In this document: one piece after another, positions 1-8,909 of the stretch | Layout of the letters: every line of letters begins with the position of its first letter | Position numbering within the stretch: position 1 is the stretch's first letter | Source: Aliivibrio sp. EL58 | Lineage (GTDB): Bacteria; Pseudomonadota; Gammaproteobacteria; Enterobacterales; Vibrionaceae | Assembly (NCBI RefSeq): GCF_900312675.1 | Contig: NZ_OMPC01000001.1 | Coordinates: 99,140-163,139, forward strand | DNA: 64,000 nt | Reading direction: 5' to 3' | Notes under the pieces: model-generated | Seen by the model: only the letters and a program-made list of their open reading frames with translations | Databases searched by the model: none | What the model was told of the DNA's origin: nothing | Program-made: the position numbers and the translations under genes

Positions 1-119
1 ATGTCATGCTTTTCCATTAATTGAATATGTATATCCCACGACACAAATTTCATAATACCTGGAATTAAGAAATACAATGCCAGAAGTACACGACCTACGG
101 TTAGTAATAGAGTATTCAT
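1..119 (-). CDS. DoxX-family membrane protein, N-terminal part only
   Basis: Only the first 39 codons lie in the window; the gene runs off the left edge. The start is the ATG at 119-117. The translation opens MNTLLLTVGRVLLALYFLIP and continues with G-I-M-K-F, a hydrophobic first helix with the G-R-x-L-L-A-x-Y-F-x-x-x-G-x-x-K pattern of DoxX/DoxD-type four-helix membrane proteins. It starts 18 nt after the ohr stop on the same strand, with a GGGA element upstream, so it is probably the second gene of an ohr operon. DoxX proteins often sit with thiol or oxidative-stress genes. Family call is from the N-terminus alone; function is not shown. Confidence 0.7.
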   Translation of the reverse strand, partial: MNTLLLTVGRVLLALYFLIPGIMKFVSWDIHIQLMEKHD

Positions 120-137
120 TTAATCAATCCCTATGGA

Positions 138-560
138 TTAAAGTACAGCACCATTCACTGATAATTTCACATCAATATTGCCTTTCACTGCATTTGAGTA
201 TGGGCAAACTTGGTGTGCTGTTTTCACTAATTGTTGAGCTTGTTCTTCATCTAATTCTAACGTCACTGCTAAAGCAACGGTTAATGCAAAACCGCCAGTT
301 GCATTTGGACCAATACCCACTTCAGCCGATACTGGTGCTTGAGTCAGTTTGATTTTCATCTCACGAGCCACGTGTAGAATTGCATTTGAGAAACACGCCG
401 AATAACCTGCTGCAAACAGTTGCTCAGGGTTCGTTGCTTCGCCTGTGCCACCCATCTCTTTTGGATAGCTTAAAGCAAGATCAAGCATGTTATCGTCAGT
501 TGTTACTTGGCCATTACGTCCTGCTGAAGCCGTTGCTGTTGTTGTATATAACGTTGTCAT
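138..560 (-). CDS. ohr: Organic hydroperoxide resistance protein Ohr (OsmC/Ohr family)
   Basis: Thiol peroxidase that reduces organic and fatty-acid hydroperoxides in the cytoplasm, in this family recycled by lipoylated proteins. The 140-residue product has the usual Ohr length. Both catalytic cysteines are present, C56 (in Y-S-A-C-F) and C119 (in Q-V-C-P-Y-S-N-A), as are the Arg (R15) and Glu (E47 in N-P-E-Q-L-F) that position the peroxide. A longer reading frame extends to 620, but the ATG at 560-558 follows a good AGGA ribosome site and begins with the normal Ohr N-terminus (MTTLYTT), so I place the start there. Divergent from ohrR, with two OhrR-type operators in between; a doxX-like gene follows closely. 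Confidence 0.95.
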   Translation of the reverse strand: MTTLYTTTATASAGRNGQVTTDDNMLDLALSYPKEMGGTGEATNPEQLFAAGYSACFSNAILHVAREMKIKLTQAPVSAEVGIGPNATGGFALTVALAVTLELDEEQAQQLVKTAHQVCPYSNAVKGNIDVKLSVNGAVL

Positions 561-611
561 AATGATGTCCTTTTTTTCAGAATACGAATTAGTTGAATTG
601 ATGGCAATTAA

Positions 612-623
612 ATTGCGCACAAT
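612..623. promoter_or_regulatory. Putative OhrR operator, copy 1
   Basis: The 12-mer ATTGCGCACAAT lies in the ohr-ohrR intergenic region, 51 bp upstream of the ohr start. Its exact reverse complement occurs at 670-681. Each copy is itself a near-palindrome (ATTG-N4-CAAT). Position and mirror-image pairing suggest OhrR binding; binding itself is inferred. Confidence 0.65.
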
Positions 624-669
624 TGATTTTCGTTAAGTATAAGTCGATTTAAAGGTAAAAAACAAGTAT

Positions 670-681
670 ATTGTGCGCAAT
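670..681. promoter_or_regulatory. Putative OhrR operator, copy 2 (inverted)
   Basis: ATTGTGCGCAAT, the exact reverse complement of the site at 612-623, placed 24 bp upstream of the ohrR start. Binding here would be expected to autorepress ohrR, as is common for MarR-type peroxide sensors. Confidence 0.65.
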
Positions 682-704
682 CTAGTTTTATTTTTGGTGT
701 GAAT

Positions 705-1172
705 ATGAATAAGAACCTTGAACCACCTACTCAAGAAGAGAGTGATTCCCCTCAACTATTGCTTAAAAATCAAGTTTGTTTTTCTCTTTATAGTGCCTCA
801 AACGCAATGATCAGAGCTTACCGCCCGCTACTAAACGAACTGGACCTTACTTATTCTCAGTACTTAGCAATGATGGTTATTTGGGAAAGCAATGGCATCA
901 ATGTAAAAGAGTTAGGTCAAGAACTGCACCTAGACTCAGGAACCTTAACGCCTTTATTAAAACGCCTAGAAGTAAAAGAGATCATTACTCGTCAACGTAG
1001 TACTAAAGATGAGCGTATTCGACAAGTTTTTCTCACAACTAAAGGCTTTCAATTAAAGGAGCAAGCACTCTCTGTCCCTAATGCTATATTTTGTAAAAGC
1101 CAGCTAGAAATAGAAGAATTACGACAATTGAAACAAACCTGTGAAAAATTATTAGCGAATCTACAGCAATAA
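705..1172 (+). CDS. ohrR: MarR-family organic-peroxide-sensing repressor OhrR
   Basis: Winged-helix repressor of ohr inactivated by organic peroxides through cysteine oxidation. The sensing cysteine is C25 (K-N-Q-V-C-F-S-L-Y), and a second cysteine C130 (N-A-I-F-C-K-S) matches the two-cysteine OhrR class; a third is at C146. The MarR core runs about residues 35-115 with the wing sequence K-D-E-R-I-R-Q-V. The reading frame also permits a GTG start at 699; I prefer the ATG at 705 because a GGTG element lies five bases upstream and it gives a 155-residue protein. Divergent from ohr across two inverted operators. Confidence 0.92.
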   Translation: MNKNLEPPTQEESDSPQLLLKNQVCFSLYSASNAMIRAYRPLLNELDLTYSQYLAMMVIWESNGINVKELGQELHLDSGTLTPLLKRLEVKEIITRQRSTKDERIRQVFLTTKGFQLKEQALSVPNAIFCKSQLEIEELRQLKQTCEKLLANLQQ

Positions 1173-1285
1173 ATCAGTCTTTGCCTTTATTAGGCATTTC
1201 TATCAATAAAGATCTTTTTAAAGCATTGATTTTTGATTTTCGATGAGTACACTGCCGGCACAGATGTATATTATTAGAGAATAAA

Positions 1286-1954
1286 ATGAAAAAAATCACA
1301 ATTGCGCTTGCTCTTCTTATTGGTTTAACTGGTTGTCAGGCGACTCAACGCCAAAATGCAACCACTGGTGAAACAGAGACTAACTCTGCAACAAAAGGCG
1401 CTCTTGCTGGTGCGCTTGCTGGTGTAGCTATCGGTCTAGCAACTGGTGATAACGCAAAAGAGCGTCGTAAGAATGCACTTATCGGTGCAGCAGCAGGTGG
1501 TGCTGTTGGTGGTGGTGCTGGTTACTACTTCGATCAACAAGAAGCCGCTTTACGTAACGAACTAAAAAGCTCTGGTGTTCAAGTTGAACGTGTTGGTGAT
1601 AATGAACTTAAATTAGTTATGGATAACGGTATTGGTTTTCAGTCTAGTTCTTACCAATTAGATTCAAGTATTTACAACACGCTTAATGGGGTTGCTCGTA
1701 TTTTAGTTGAGTATCCTGATACTGCACTTCAAATTGATGGACACACTGACAGCTCTGGTAACGCGACTAAAAACCAAACCTTGTCTGAGCAACGTGCTGA
1801 TTCTGTGCGTACTTACCTAATCAAACAAAAAGTAGCGGCTGGACGTGTTCATGCCCGTGGCTACGGTGAGCGCTACCCTGTTTGTGATAACTCAACATCA
1901 CAAGGTCGTGCGTGTAACCGTCGTGTAGAAATCACTATTTTACCGCTTAAATAA
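1286..1954 (+). CDS. OmpA-family outer-membrane lipoprotein (YiaD-like)
   Basis: Lipoprotein with a lipobox L-T-G-C (lipidated C17) after a short hydrophobic signal. Residues about 37-85 are rich in Gly/Ala with G-A-x-A-G-G repeats, a glycine-zipper membrane-associating region. Residues about 110-222 form an OmpA-like peptidoglycan-binding domain with the motif D-G-H-T-D-S-S-G and the C-terminal N-R-R-V-E-I. The product (222 residues) matches the YiaD/OmpA-like lipoprotein class that links the outer membrane to peptidoglycan. Single-gene unit followed by a strong terminator at 2041-2076. Confidence 0.92.
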   Translation: MKKITIALALLIGLTGCQATQRQNATTGETETNSATKGALAGALAGVAIGLATGDNAKERRKNALIGAAAGGAVGGGAGYYFDQQEAALRNELKSSGVQVERVGDNELKLVMDNGIGFQSSSYQLDSSIYNTLNGVARILVEYPDTALQIDGHTDSSGNATKNQTLSEQRADSVRTYLIKQKVAAGRVHARGYGERYPVCDNSTSQGRACNRRVEITILPLK

Positions 1955-2040
1955 TCATCGATAATAAAATTCACCGATAATTAACTGTATATAAACACAG
2001 TTAATTATTGGCTTTCAGTATTGACTGTTATAGAATAAAA

Positions 2041-2076
2041 AATCCCCCTTGATGCTAGCATCAAGGGGGATTTTTT
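2041..2076. terminator. Strong bidirectional intrinsic terminator
   Basis: Perfect 15-bp stem (2041-2055 with 2058-2072) around a 2-base loop, followed by T's to 2076 and preceded by A's on the other side. It can serve both the OmpA-like gene (+) and the small gene ending at 2097 (-). A second 8-bp hairpin lies just upstream at 1981-2004. Confidence 0.9.
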
Positions 2077-2096
2077 ATTTTAGACAAACAGCTTAA

Positions 2097-2267
2097 TTAT
2101 TGAACTGCGTCTTCTATTTTATCTACCACAAGATCTTTACCATCAACGATGGTTTCTTGTACTTTCTCAAAGGCATCCGAATCCATAACATTTTGAACTT
2201 CATCGCCATAGTTCATACCAATGTAGATCCCTAACGCGATGAACAGTAATGCAAATATTTTAAACAT
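2097..2267 (-). CDS. Small membrane-anchored hypothetical protein (56 aa)
   Basis: An intact 56-codon frame. The product begins MFKIFALLFIALGIYIGMNY, a membrane-spanning or signal-like segment. It continues with an acidic amphipathic tail (residues about 21-56) rich in Val, Asp and Glu, with recurring spacing such as V-Q-N-V-M, V-Q-E-T-I-V-D, L-V-V-D-K-I-E. The terminator at 2041-2076 sits directly downstream, and the frame is divergent from the next gene at 2324. The ribosome site is weak. I do not recognise a family; a small inner-membrane protein with a helical tail is the best description. Confidence 0.65.
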   Translation of the reverse strand: MFKIFALLFIALGIYIGMNYGDEVQNVMDSDAFEKVQETIVDGKDLVVDKIEDAVQ

Positions 2268-2323
2268 AATCACTTATCTCAATAATTCAGCCTTCATTTT
2301 ACAAAAGAATTCTTAGAAAACCT

Positions 2324-3022
2324 ATGGCAAATTTCAGTACTCATTTAAATGTTGCCGCATTGGCATCCGGTGTGACTTCCGCCGCCCTATTGTCAGCGAA
2401 TCACATCGAACTTAATACCGCATTATGGTTATGGTTTTTAGGCACTATTGGTGGCCTATTGCCGGATATCGACTCTGATAACTCGACCTCTTTAGACATT
2501 ATATTTAATCTATTTACTATTTGTATCGTACTATTAAGTATCCGTTATTTTACTAGTGATGCCATTGATGAAAGACAGTTTTTACTTCTCATTGGTTTAC
2601 CTGTTGTGATTCACCTGTTTATGAAATTCGGCATACGTAATGTATTTGAATGGCAGACTATCCATCGTGGTATCTGCCACTCTTTATTATTTCTTTTATT
2701 TTGTGGGCTACTTACGACTAATATTACGTGTTTTATTCTTAGTGATGACGTTAAAAGCTGGGATCATATTGCTTGGCTTTCTGGTGCATTTGTTTTCGCA
2801 GGTGGGATAGTTCATTTACTTTTAGATGAGATCTACAGTGTGGATTTAGCGAACGTTCGTATCAAGCGCTCATTCGGCTCAGCCTTAAAACTAACCGATT
2901 TTTCTAATCTACCTTTATCTGCTGTATTTATTATTGCTAGCGGCATACTATTTTGGTTTGCTCCACCAATTGAATCAACAATCAGTGCATTGAGTGATTG
3001 GCGCTTCTTTAAGCTGTGGTAG
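2324..3022 (+). CDS. YdjM/DUF457-type membrane-bound metal-dependent hydrolase
   Basis: Polytopic inner-membrane protein of the YdjM family (membrane-bound metal-dependent hydrolases). Conserved acidic/histidine motifs are visible: G-G-L-L-P-D-I-D-S-D near residues 43-52, the H-R-G-x-x-H-S motif near 113-119, and a later H-L-L-L-D-E. About five to six hydrophobic segments separate these. 232 residues is somewhat longer than the E. coli YdjM. The substrate is unknown for the family. A terminator lies immediately downstream at 3052-3083, shared with the convergent chemoreceptor gene. Confidence 0.8.
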   Translation: MANFSTHLNVAALASGVTSAALLSANHIELNTALWLWFLGTIGGLLPDIDSDNSTSLDIIFNLFTICIVLLSIRYFTSDAIDERQFLLLIGLPVVIHLFMKFGIRNVFEWQTIHRGICHSLLFLLFCGLLTTNITCFILSDDVKSWDHIAWLSGAFVFAGGIVHLLLDEIYSVDLANVRIKRSFGSALKLTDFSNLPLSAVFIIASGILFWFAPPIESTISALSDWRFFKLW

Positions 3023-3051
3023 CGACGAATTGATACGTTACGAGAAACAAA

Positions 3052-3083
3052 AAAGCACAAGAATCTTTCAATTCTTGTGCTTT
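3052..3083. terminator. Bidirectional intrinsic terminator
   Basis: Perfect 13-bp stem (3052-3064 with 3071-3083), loop of six bases, A-rich on one side and T-rich on the other. It lies between two convergent genes. Confidence 0.85.
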
Positions 3084-3105
3084 AATTAGCTCATTAATCT
3101 CTATA

Positions 3106-4767
3106 TTACACAGTAAAACGCTCAACTAATTCAGACAGTTCATTAGCTTTCTGATTCAGCAAGACGCCACCAGCGCGGTTTTGGCTTGCTAATTCAGCCG
3201 ACTCAGAACTTTGATCAGATACAGAAACAATACGCTCTGAGATCTCTTGGCCTACAATACTTTGCTCTTGAGTAGCCGTTGCAATTAGCGAGTTCATTTC
3301 CATAATCGTATTTACAGACGCTAAGATTTGACCAAGTGATTCAGAAGCAGCTACCGCTTTATTTACTGTTAATGTACTAAAGTTCTTACTGGCTGCCATA
3401 ACTTGAACCGCTGAATCAGAGCCTGATTTTAATGCTTCAATACGTTGGTGGATCTGTGCTGTACTCTCTTGAGTCCGACTTGCCAGTTTACGTACTTCGT
3501 CGGCAACAACGGCAAAACCACGCCCTTGTTCACCCGCCCTTGCCGCTTCAATCGCCGCATTTAAAGCAAGTAAGTTAGTTTGCTCTGCAATATCTTGAAT
3601 TACCGACAACGTACTTGCGATATTTTGCACATCACCTTCAAGCTTAGAAATTACATTGCTTGCTTCATCAAGCTCTGCTGCCAATGTTTTTACTGATTCT
3701 GAGGCTTCGTTAACGGTACGCATAGCGACTTGAGCATTGTTATCTGCATCTTGAGCTGAACTTGCCGCTTGCTCTGCATTTGAAGAGATCTCATGAGATG
3801 AAGTGGTTAACTCCGTCATCGCTGTCGCAATTTGTTCTGTCTCTGAACGTTGATTAGTAACAACCGCATTCACTTGAGCAGAGCGCTCTGACATATTTGA
3901 AGTTTCAGCCAATACATCACGACTAACATGCGATACATTCGTGATGATCTCATGCAGCGATTTAACAAATAAATTAAAATTCGTACTCAATTGATCGAAT
4001 TCAGGAACGGTAAAATGTGGCATACGTGCCGTTAAATCTGCATCACCAGAAGCAAAAGATTTAATCGATTCATCAAACTTTTGAATCGGCGCCATAATGC
4101 TTCTATTAATCAAAGAACCAATAAATGCAACAATAACAACAATCACTAATGTAAACATAACAATAACTTGCATACTTTTAGCTAACTGTTGATCACTCAA
4201 GGCTTTCATATCATTAATGACAGCATCAACATCATCAGTATAGAAACCAGTACCCACAATTAGATCCCACTTTGAAAAGTAAACACTATAAGCCAATTTT
4301 GGTAATGCCACTGTTTCATTTAACTTAGGGTAATAATACGTAGAGTAACCAGAAGAATTTTTGGCTGCCGTAATAATATCTTGAATCAAATAGTTACCTC
4401 TTTTGTCTTTCATATTCCACATATTATTACCAACATCATTGGTATTTCCTTGCAAAATACGAACACCGTTAGAAGTAAAGCCAAATAAATAACCTGTATC
4501 TGCAAATTGTACTGGCTTTAGTGACTCTAACACTTCTTCTTTAGTCTTATCTTGTTCCGCAAAATGCTTTAATTCTGAAGATACAATATCCAAGTAAGAT
4601 TTCAGCTCGACTCGCTTCATTTTCATCATCTGCGAACGTGTCATATCCATTTGAGCTTGGTTTAGTGCACTGGCTTCTTTATAGGTCATCGCCATTATCA
4701 ACAATGATGTTAATACAATCGGCAGAATCGCAAGTAGGTACAATCTTGCTTTTATTGATAGGTTCAT
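3106..4767 (-). CDS. Methyl-accepting chemotaxis protein with single Cache (sCache_2) sensor
   Basis: Inner-membrane chemoreceptor. First TM about residues 8-28, periplasmic sCache_2-type sensor about 33-185 (motif around [10 protein letters not shown] and the later [13 protein letters not shown]), second TM about 193-213, HAMP about 215-268, then the signalling domain with the conserved hairpin tip [18 protein letters not shown]. sCache_2 receptors in other bacteria often bind small organic acids; the ligand here is not known. A seven-codon longer frame exists, but the ATG at 4767 is preceded by an AGAGAG ribosome site and begins MNLSIKARL, typical for this class. Confidence 0.93.
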   Translation of the reverse strand: MNLSIKARLYLLAILPIVLTSLLIMAMTYKEASALNQAQMDMTRSQMMKMKRVELKSYLDIVSSELKHFAEQDKTKEEVLESLKPVQFADTGYLFGFTSNGVRILQGNTNDVGNNMWNMKDKRGNYLIQDIITAAKNSSGYSTYYYPKLNETVALPKLAYSVYFSKWDLIVGTGFYTDDVDAVINDMKALSDQQLAKSMQVIVMFTLVIVVIVAFIGSLINRSIMAPIQKFDESIKSFASGDADLTARMPHFTVPEFDQLSTNFNLFVKSLHEIITNVSHVSRDVLAETSNMSERSAQVNAVVTNQRSETEQIATAMTELTTSSHEISSNAEQAASSAQDADNNAQVAMRTVNEASESVKTLAAELDEASNVISKLEGDVQNIASTLSVIQDIAEQTNLLALNAAIEAARAGEQGRGFAVVADEVRKLASRTQESTAQIHQRIEALKSGSDSAVQVMAASKNFSTLTVNKAVAASESLGQILASVNTIMEMNSLIATATQEQSIVGQEISERIVSVSDQSSESAELASQNRAGGVLLNQKANELSELVERFTV

Positions 4768-4806
4768 TTTATTCTCTCTGAGGATCAAGTTACGTCTTGA
4801 ATTAAT

Positions 4807-5388
4807 ATGTTTACTAAAAATGTAATTATTATTATTTCCTACGACACATCAATTTCTATGCCAATTATTCATAAAAACATCACTACTATTTATTTTTCCT
4901 TACATTTAAAGAGCCGATTCACAGATAAATCTGCATTGACCTTTTTACTTTTATCAATAGAATATGGGAAATACCTATCACTTGAAAATAAGCTGACTTC
5001 TTTGAGATTTTCATTATTACAATACAAGCGCCAAAGTACCGCTTCGTGGTCACTATTGTTAGTGTGTATTGTGCTATTTGTCTGTTTTTCTCAAAATCTT
5101 GGTTTATCGACAGCTTGTCCTTTATCTCCTCAAACTGACAATGTAGGACAAATCCATAATTTCAATTTAGAACAAGAACAGAATGGTGATGCTTCACAAT
5201 GCAGTAGCAGTGAACAATTAGTCAATGCTCACACCATTCATCTAGATTTTGCTATCCCCATGTTTATCTTAGCCCTTCTTATTCTTGCGGCGATCCTTAA
5301 ACAAGCTGGATCAACTTACTTTTTTACAGAACCGACCACCTCTTATGGTGTTCGGCGACATCTGGCGTTTTGCACCTTCCAAGAATAA
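4807..5388 (+). CDS. Hypothetical protein upstream of the scs operon; start uncertain
   Basis: Open frame of up to 193 residues directly before scsB, same strand, 55-nt gap. The convincing part is the second half: a TM segment (about residues 80-97, [12 protein letters not shown]), a polar stretch with cysteines and histidines, and a second TM segment (about 149-165). The N-terminal 60 residues look like non-coding DNA read through. The ATG at 4807 lies only 40 nt from the divergent chemoreceptor start and has no ribosome site. Later in-frame starts at 4858 (ATG) or 5002 (TTG, giving about 128 residues) are more plausible. Copper-linked small membrane proteins (DUF2946-like) often occupy this position, but I cannot confirm that family here. 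Confidence 0.5.
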   Translation: MFTKNVIIIISYDTSISMPIIHKNITTIYFSLHLKSRFTDKSALTFLLLSIEYGKYLSLENKLTSLRFSLLQYKRQSTASWSLLLVCIVLFVCFSQNLGLSTACPLSPQTDNVGQIHNFNLEQEQNGDASQCSSSEQLVNAHTIHLDFAIPMFILALLILAAILKQAGSTYFFTEPTTSYGVRRHLAFCTFQE

Positions 5389-5443
5389 TCACACCGTAAG
5401 TACTTATATCTTTATTTAATATAATTATTTTCGGAGTAAAACC

Positions 5444-7558
5444 GTGTTTACAATTAAACAAATTAAAGTCATCGCTCGATTTCGTTCTGCGGTGCTATTG
5501 GCATCAGCGTTGCTGTTGTCCGCTTTTTCTTTATCTGCTACAGAGCAATCAATATCTACAGGTTGGTTAACTCATCCTGATCATCCACCAGCACAAGTTC
5601 GTTTTATGCTGACTGGTGAAGTAGATAAATCAAATAATAAAGCACAAGGTTTATTAGAGGTAAAACTCGATGATGAGTGGAAAACCTATTGGCGATCACC
5701 AGGTGAAGGAGGCGTATCTCCTGTTCTTGATTTGAGCCAATCTCAAAACCTATCTAATCTAGAATGGTTTTGGCCAACCCCTGCTTTTTATGAGCAATCA
5801 GGGTTAATGACCCTTGGCTATAAACATAATGTTGTTTTTCCAATGGAATTAACGTTTGAAGATATCAATCAACCGTTGCACTTTTCAGGAAAATTAACCC
5901 TGCCAACATGTACTAATATCTGTGTTCTTACTGATTACGATTTAGAGCTATCTCCAATCGAGCTTAATAAGCTAGAAATCGAAGCAAGCGCTCAGCACTT
6001 ATTTCAGCAAGGATTAGCTTCTGTTCCAAAACAAAGTGATTCAACAACGCTAATTAGTGCTTCATTTGATGCTTTATCACAAAAACTGCAAGTTCAACTG
6101 AATCATGATGCAGGCTGGGCAACCCCTCAAATTCTGATTGATGGCCCAGAAATAACTGATGATTACTTCTCTCAACCGGTAGTGGAGGTTGATGGCAGTT
6201 TAGTCACCGCAACCTATAACGTTACGAATTGGTTAGGTGATACTGATTTAGTTGGTAAAACAATTTCAATTACTGCCTCTGATGAGTTATTTGCTCACGA
6301 ATTAACAGCAATTGTCGATGCAAAACCACTAACCCAAAGCGCAGATACAAGCATTATTACCATGATAGCTTTTGCTTTTTTAGGCGGCTTAATTCTTAAT
6401 ATCATGCCATGTGTATTACCCGTTTTAGGCATGAAACTCAACAGCATGGTTGCTTCATCAGCGTCAAGTAAACGATCTATTCGCTTGCAGTTTTTTGCTT
6501 CTGCCGCGGGGATCTTAACCTCTTTCTGGTTACTTGCATCTGGTTTGCTTATTTTAAAATTTACAGGCAGTGCCATTGGTTGGGGGATCCAGTTCCAAAG
6601 CCCTATATTCATTGGCTTTATGGTTATCATTACCGCCTTGTTTACCGCTAATTTATTTGACATATTCGAGATCCAATTACCAAGCCGCTTCTCAACCTCT
6701 ATTGCGAGTAAAGGTAATAACACAACACTTGGACACTTCGTTCAAGGTATGTTTGCAACACTACTTTCAACTCCATGTAGTGCGCCTTTTTTAGGTACCG
6801 CGGTTGCTTTTGCATTAGGTGCTAATGTTTTTGAGATGTGGGTGATATTTACTTCGTTAGGGCTTGGAATGGCTCTTCCTTGGTTGCTGTTCGCTTTATT
6901 TCCGGGACTCATTTCATTTATGCCAAAGCCTGGAATGTGGATGAACAAGGTCAAAATTATTTTTGGTTTGATGATGCTAGTAACAACGTTATGGTTACTT
7001 AGCTTACTTTCTCCCTTTCTCGGTAGCGCTACTATTTGGATTGTTACTGCATTACTAATTATTTTCTTATTATATAAAGTAGGTAAAAAACACGGCAAGA
7101 ATACCGTTATTGCTATCTTAGCTATTATCGTTTTCTCTAGTAGCGCATTACTGATTATTGGCAGTATGACCACAAAGCATTGGGTAACCCCTATTGTCGA
7201 CGATATCCCTTGGCAATCTTTAGAACAACACTCTATAAATGAATATGTAGCTCAAGGGAAAACAGTCTTTGTCGATGTTACCGCAGATTGGTGCATTACC
7301 TGTAAAGCCAACAAGATAGGTGTAATTTTACAAGATCCTGTCTATTCAACACTGCATCAAGAAAACGTTATTGCTATGAAAGGAGACTGGACTCACCCAA
7401 GTGAAAAAGTGACCAATTACCTAAAAAGTCATCAACGTTTTGGGGTTCCACTTAATGTTGTTTATGGGCCGAATGCACCGCGAGGGTTACCTTTACCTGT
7501 TATTTTAACAAGTAACGATGTTATTCAAGCAATTGAATATGCAGGGAGAACAAACTAA
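5444..7558 (+). CDS. scsB: ScsB-like protein-disulfide reductase (DsbD family)
   Basis: Membrane electron carrier moving reducing power from cytoplasmic thioredoxin to periplasmic thiol proteins. Signal peptide about 1-33; N-terminal periplasmic DsbD-alpha-like region to about 290 with the cysteine pair in T-C-T-N-I-C; an eight-TM core with the redox cysteines C323 (N-I-M-P-C-V-L-P) and C445 (T-P-C-S-A-P-F); and a C-terminal thioredoxin-like domain with C617-I-T-C620. The 704-residue length and the following DsbA-like and TlpA-like genes fit ScsB rather than DsbD. Start is GTG with GGAG seven bases upstream. The stop overlaps the next start (TAATG). Confidence 0.88.
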   Translation: MFTIKQIKVIARFRSAVLLASALLLSAFSLSATEQSISTGWLTHPDHPPAQVRFMLTGEVDKSNNKAQGLLEVKLDDEWKTYWRSPGEGGVSPVLDLSQSQNLSNLEWFWPTPAFYEQSGLMTLGYKHNVVFPMELTFEDINQPLHFSGKLTLPTCTNICVLTDYDLELSPIELNKLEIEASAQHLFQQGLASVPKQSDSTTLISASFDALSQKLQVQLNHDAGWATPQILIDGPEITDDYFSQPVVEVDGSLVTATYNVTNWLGDTDLVGKTISITASDELFAHELTAIVDAKPLTQSADTSIITMIAFAFLGGLILNIMPCVLPVLGMKLNSMVASSASSKRSIRLQFFASAAGILTSFWLLASGLLILKFTGSAIGWGIQFQSPIFIGFMVIITALFTANLFDIFEIQLPSRFSTSIASKGNNTTLGHFVQGMFATLLSTPCSAPFLGTAVAFALGANVFEMWVIFTSLGLGMALPWLLFALFPGLISFMPKPGMWMNKVKIIFGLMMLVTTLWLLSLLSPFLGSATIWIVTALLIIFLLYKVGKKHGKNTVIAILAIIVFSSSALLIIGSMTTKHWVTPIVDDIPWQSLEQHSINEYVAQGKTVFVDVTADWCITCKANKIGVILQDPVYSTLHQENVIAMKGDWTHPSEKVTNYLKSHQRFGVPLNVVYGPNAPRGLPLPVILTSNDVIQAIEYAGRTN

Positions 7559-8082
7559 TGACGGCAAAGAAGATAGCTACAGGGAAAAAACAAAAGGCCA
7601 TTCACTGGCTTAAGGAAATCATAAAATTCACGGTCTTTATAACACTGTTTTCTGTTGCCGTAGATTATTGGCGAAGCCAAGATATGCCATCAGAAATCCC
7701 ACCTAAACTGTCCATTAACACTATAGACGGAGAATGGGTTGATATTACAAAAATGAGCTATAAAGAACCTGTTCTAGTTTATTTTTGGGCGACTTGGTGT
7801 CCAGTTTGCACCATGGTGAGCCCTAGTGTGAGCTGGTTAGCTAACGACCATCAAGTCGTTTCTGTTGCGATTACCTCTGGGGATAATAACCGCTTAGCTC
7901 AGTATATGAATTACAAAGATTACGATTTCCCTGTTATTAATGATTCTACGGGAAATATTGGCCGAGAATGGGGAGTTACGGCAACCCCATCTATAGTCAT
8001 CGTTAAAAACGGTGAAATATCTTCTATCACAACTGGCGTAACGACCCCTATTGGTCTGTGGTTACGTTTATTTTTTGCTTAA
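7558..8082 (+). CDS. scsD: ScsD-like membrane-anchored thioredoxin (TlpA/ResA type)
   Basis: Periplasm-facing thioredoxin-fold protein. N-terminal anchor about residues 22-38 (F-T-V-F-I-T-L-F-S-V-A-V) after a lysine-rich cytoplasmic tail; redoxin domain from about 50 with F-W-A-T-W-C81-P-V-C84 and the cis-proline loop T-A-T-P-S. Translationally coupled to scsB by a one-base overlap. In the Scs system this partner is thought to be a reduced client of ScsB; the role here is inferred from the operon. Confidence 0.85.
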   Translation: MTAKKIATGKKQKAIHWLKEIIKFTVFITLFSVAVDYWRSQDMPSEIPPKLSINTIDGEWVDITKMSYKEPVLVYFWATWCPVCTMVSPSVSWLANDHQVVSVAITSGDNNRLAQYMNYKDYDFPVINDSTGNIGREWGVTATPSIVIVKNGEISSITTGVTTPIGLWLRLFFA

Positions 8083-8095
8083 GGTTATTATTCTC

Positions 8096-8821
8096 ATGAA
8101 ATCATTATTATTATCGGTATCAATCGCAGCAAGTTTATTTCTATCACCGCTTGTATCTGCAGAAACTATTTCTTCTACTCAAGAAAAACAGTTAGCAGAA
8201 ATCTCTGGTTTACTTCGTGAAAACCCAGAAATCATTGAAGGGTTACATACTAATTTATTGCAATATATTGATAGCCAACAGTCACTAAGCAGTATCTTGA
8301 CGCTGAATCATGACTATCTATACAACAACCCTAAACATCCTTATTTTGGTGCTGAGAATCCGAAATTAACCATCATCAATTTCACTGATTTCAACTGCCC
8401 TTACTGTAAGCGTTTAGAATCAGGTTTAATTGATGTACTTAAATCGTACCCAGAAATTCGAATCGTTAATGTCTTTTTACCTTTCCAACAACGTATGGTG
8501 CCTGGACTAAAAACTAACACTGCTTGGTATGCTTTAGATGTGTGGGAGAAAAAACCAGAGCAATACGCAGAAGTGCATCGCTTGATGATGGCAAAACCAT
8601 CACGTCATGACAGTAAATCCATAATGAAAATAGCGGAGCTAACAGGAACACAGCAAGAACTGACTCCAAATCAAGAAAAGGTAAAAATGGTAGAAAAGAG
8701 TGAAAAGATCTTTACTCAACTAGGCTTAAGAGGTACTCCAAGTTTGATTATTGGTAACGAAATCATTCCAGGATTTATACCAACTGAAGACTTAAAAGCC
8801 ATCATTGATAAACAACTCTAA
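8096..8821 (+). CDS. scsC: ScsC-like periplasmic DsbA-family thiol:disulfide protein
   Basis: Secreted protein with a signal peptide (about residues 1-22, ending V-S-A-E), an N-terminal helical extension (about 23-75) and a DsbA-type domain with F-N-C101-P-Y-C104 and the cis-Pro loop R-G-T-P-S. The N-terminal extension resembles the oligomerising stalk of ScsC/DsbG-like isomerases. An upstream in-frame start at 8051 lies inside scsD and would put 15 extra residues ahead of the signal peptide; the ATG at 8096 is the better choice. Order here is scsB-scsD-scsC, whereas Salmonella has B-C-D. Terminator follows at 8849-8880. Confidence 0.85.
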   Translation: MKSLLLSVSIAASLFLSPLVSAETISSTQEKQLAEISGLLRENPEIIEGLHTNLLQYIDSQQSLSSILTLNHDYLYNNPKHPYFGAENPKLTIINFTDFNCPYCKRLESGLIDVLKSYPEIRIVNVFLPFQQRMVPGLKTNTAWYALDVWEKKPEQYAEVHRLMMAKPSRHDSKSIMKIAELTGTQQELTPNQEKVKMVEKSEKIFTQLGLRGTPSLIIGNEIIPGFIPTEDLKAIIDKQL

Positions 8822-8848
8822 ACGCTAATTAAGATTTACCTATAAAAT

Positions 8849-8880
8849 ACCCCCAATAATGATGACTCACTATTGGGGGT
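8849..8880 (+). terminator. Terminator of the scs operon
   Basis: Ten-bp stem (8849-8858 with 8871-8880) with six consecutive G-C type pairs, followed by a modest T-containing tail. It lies 27 nt after scsC. Confidence 0.75.
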
Positions 8881-8909
8881 TACTTTAAGTTGCTGATTAC
8901 AATTTCCCA

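Noticed and set aside
6295..7173. Long minus-strand reading frames inside scsB
   Set aside because: They lie wholly within a well-supported gene, have no ribosome sites and read as antisense of membrane helices.
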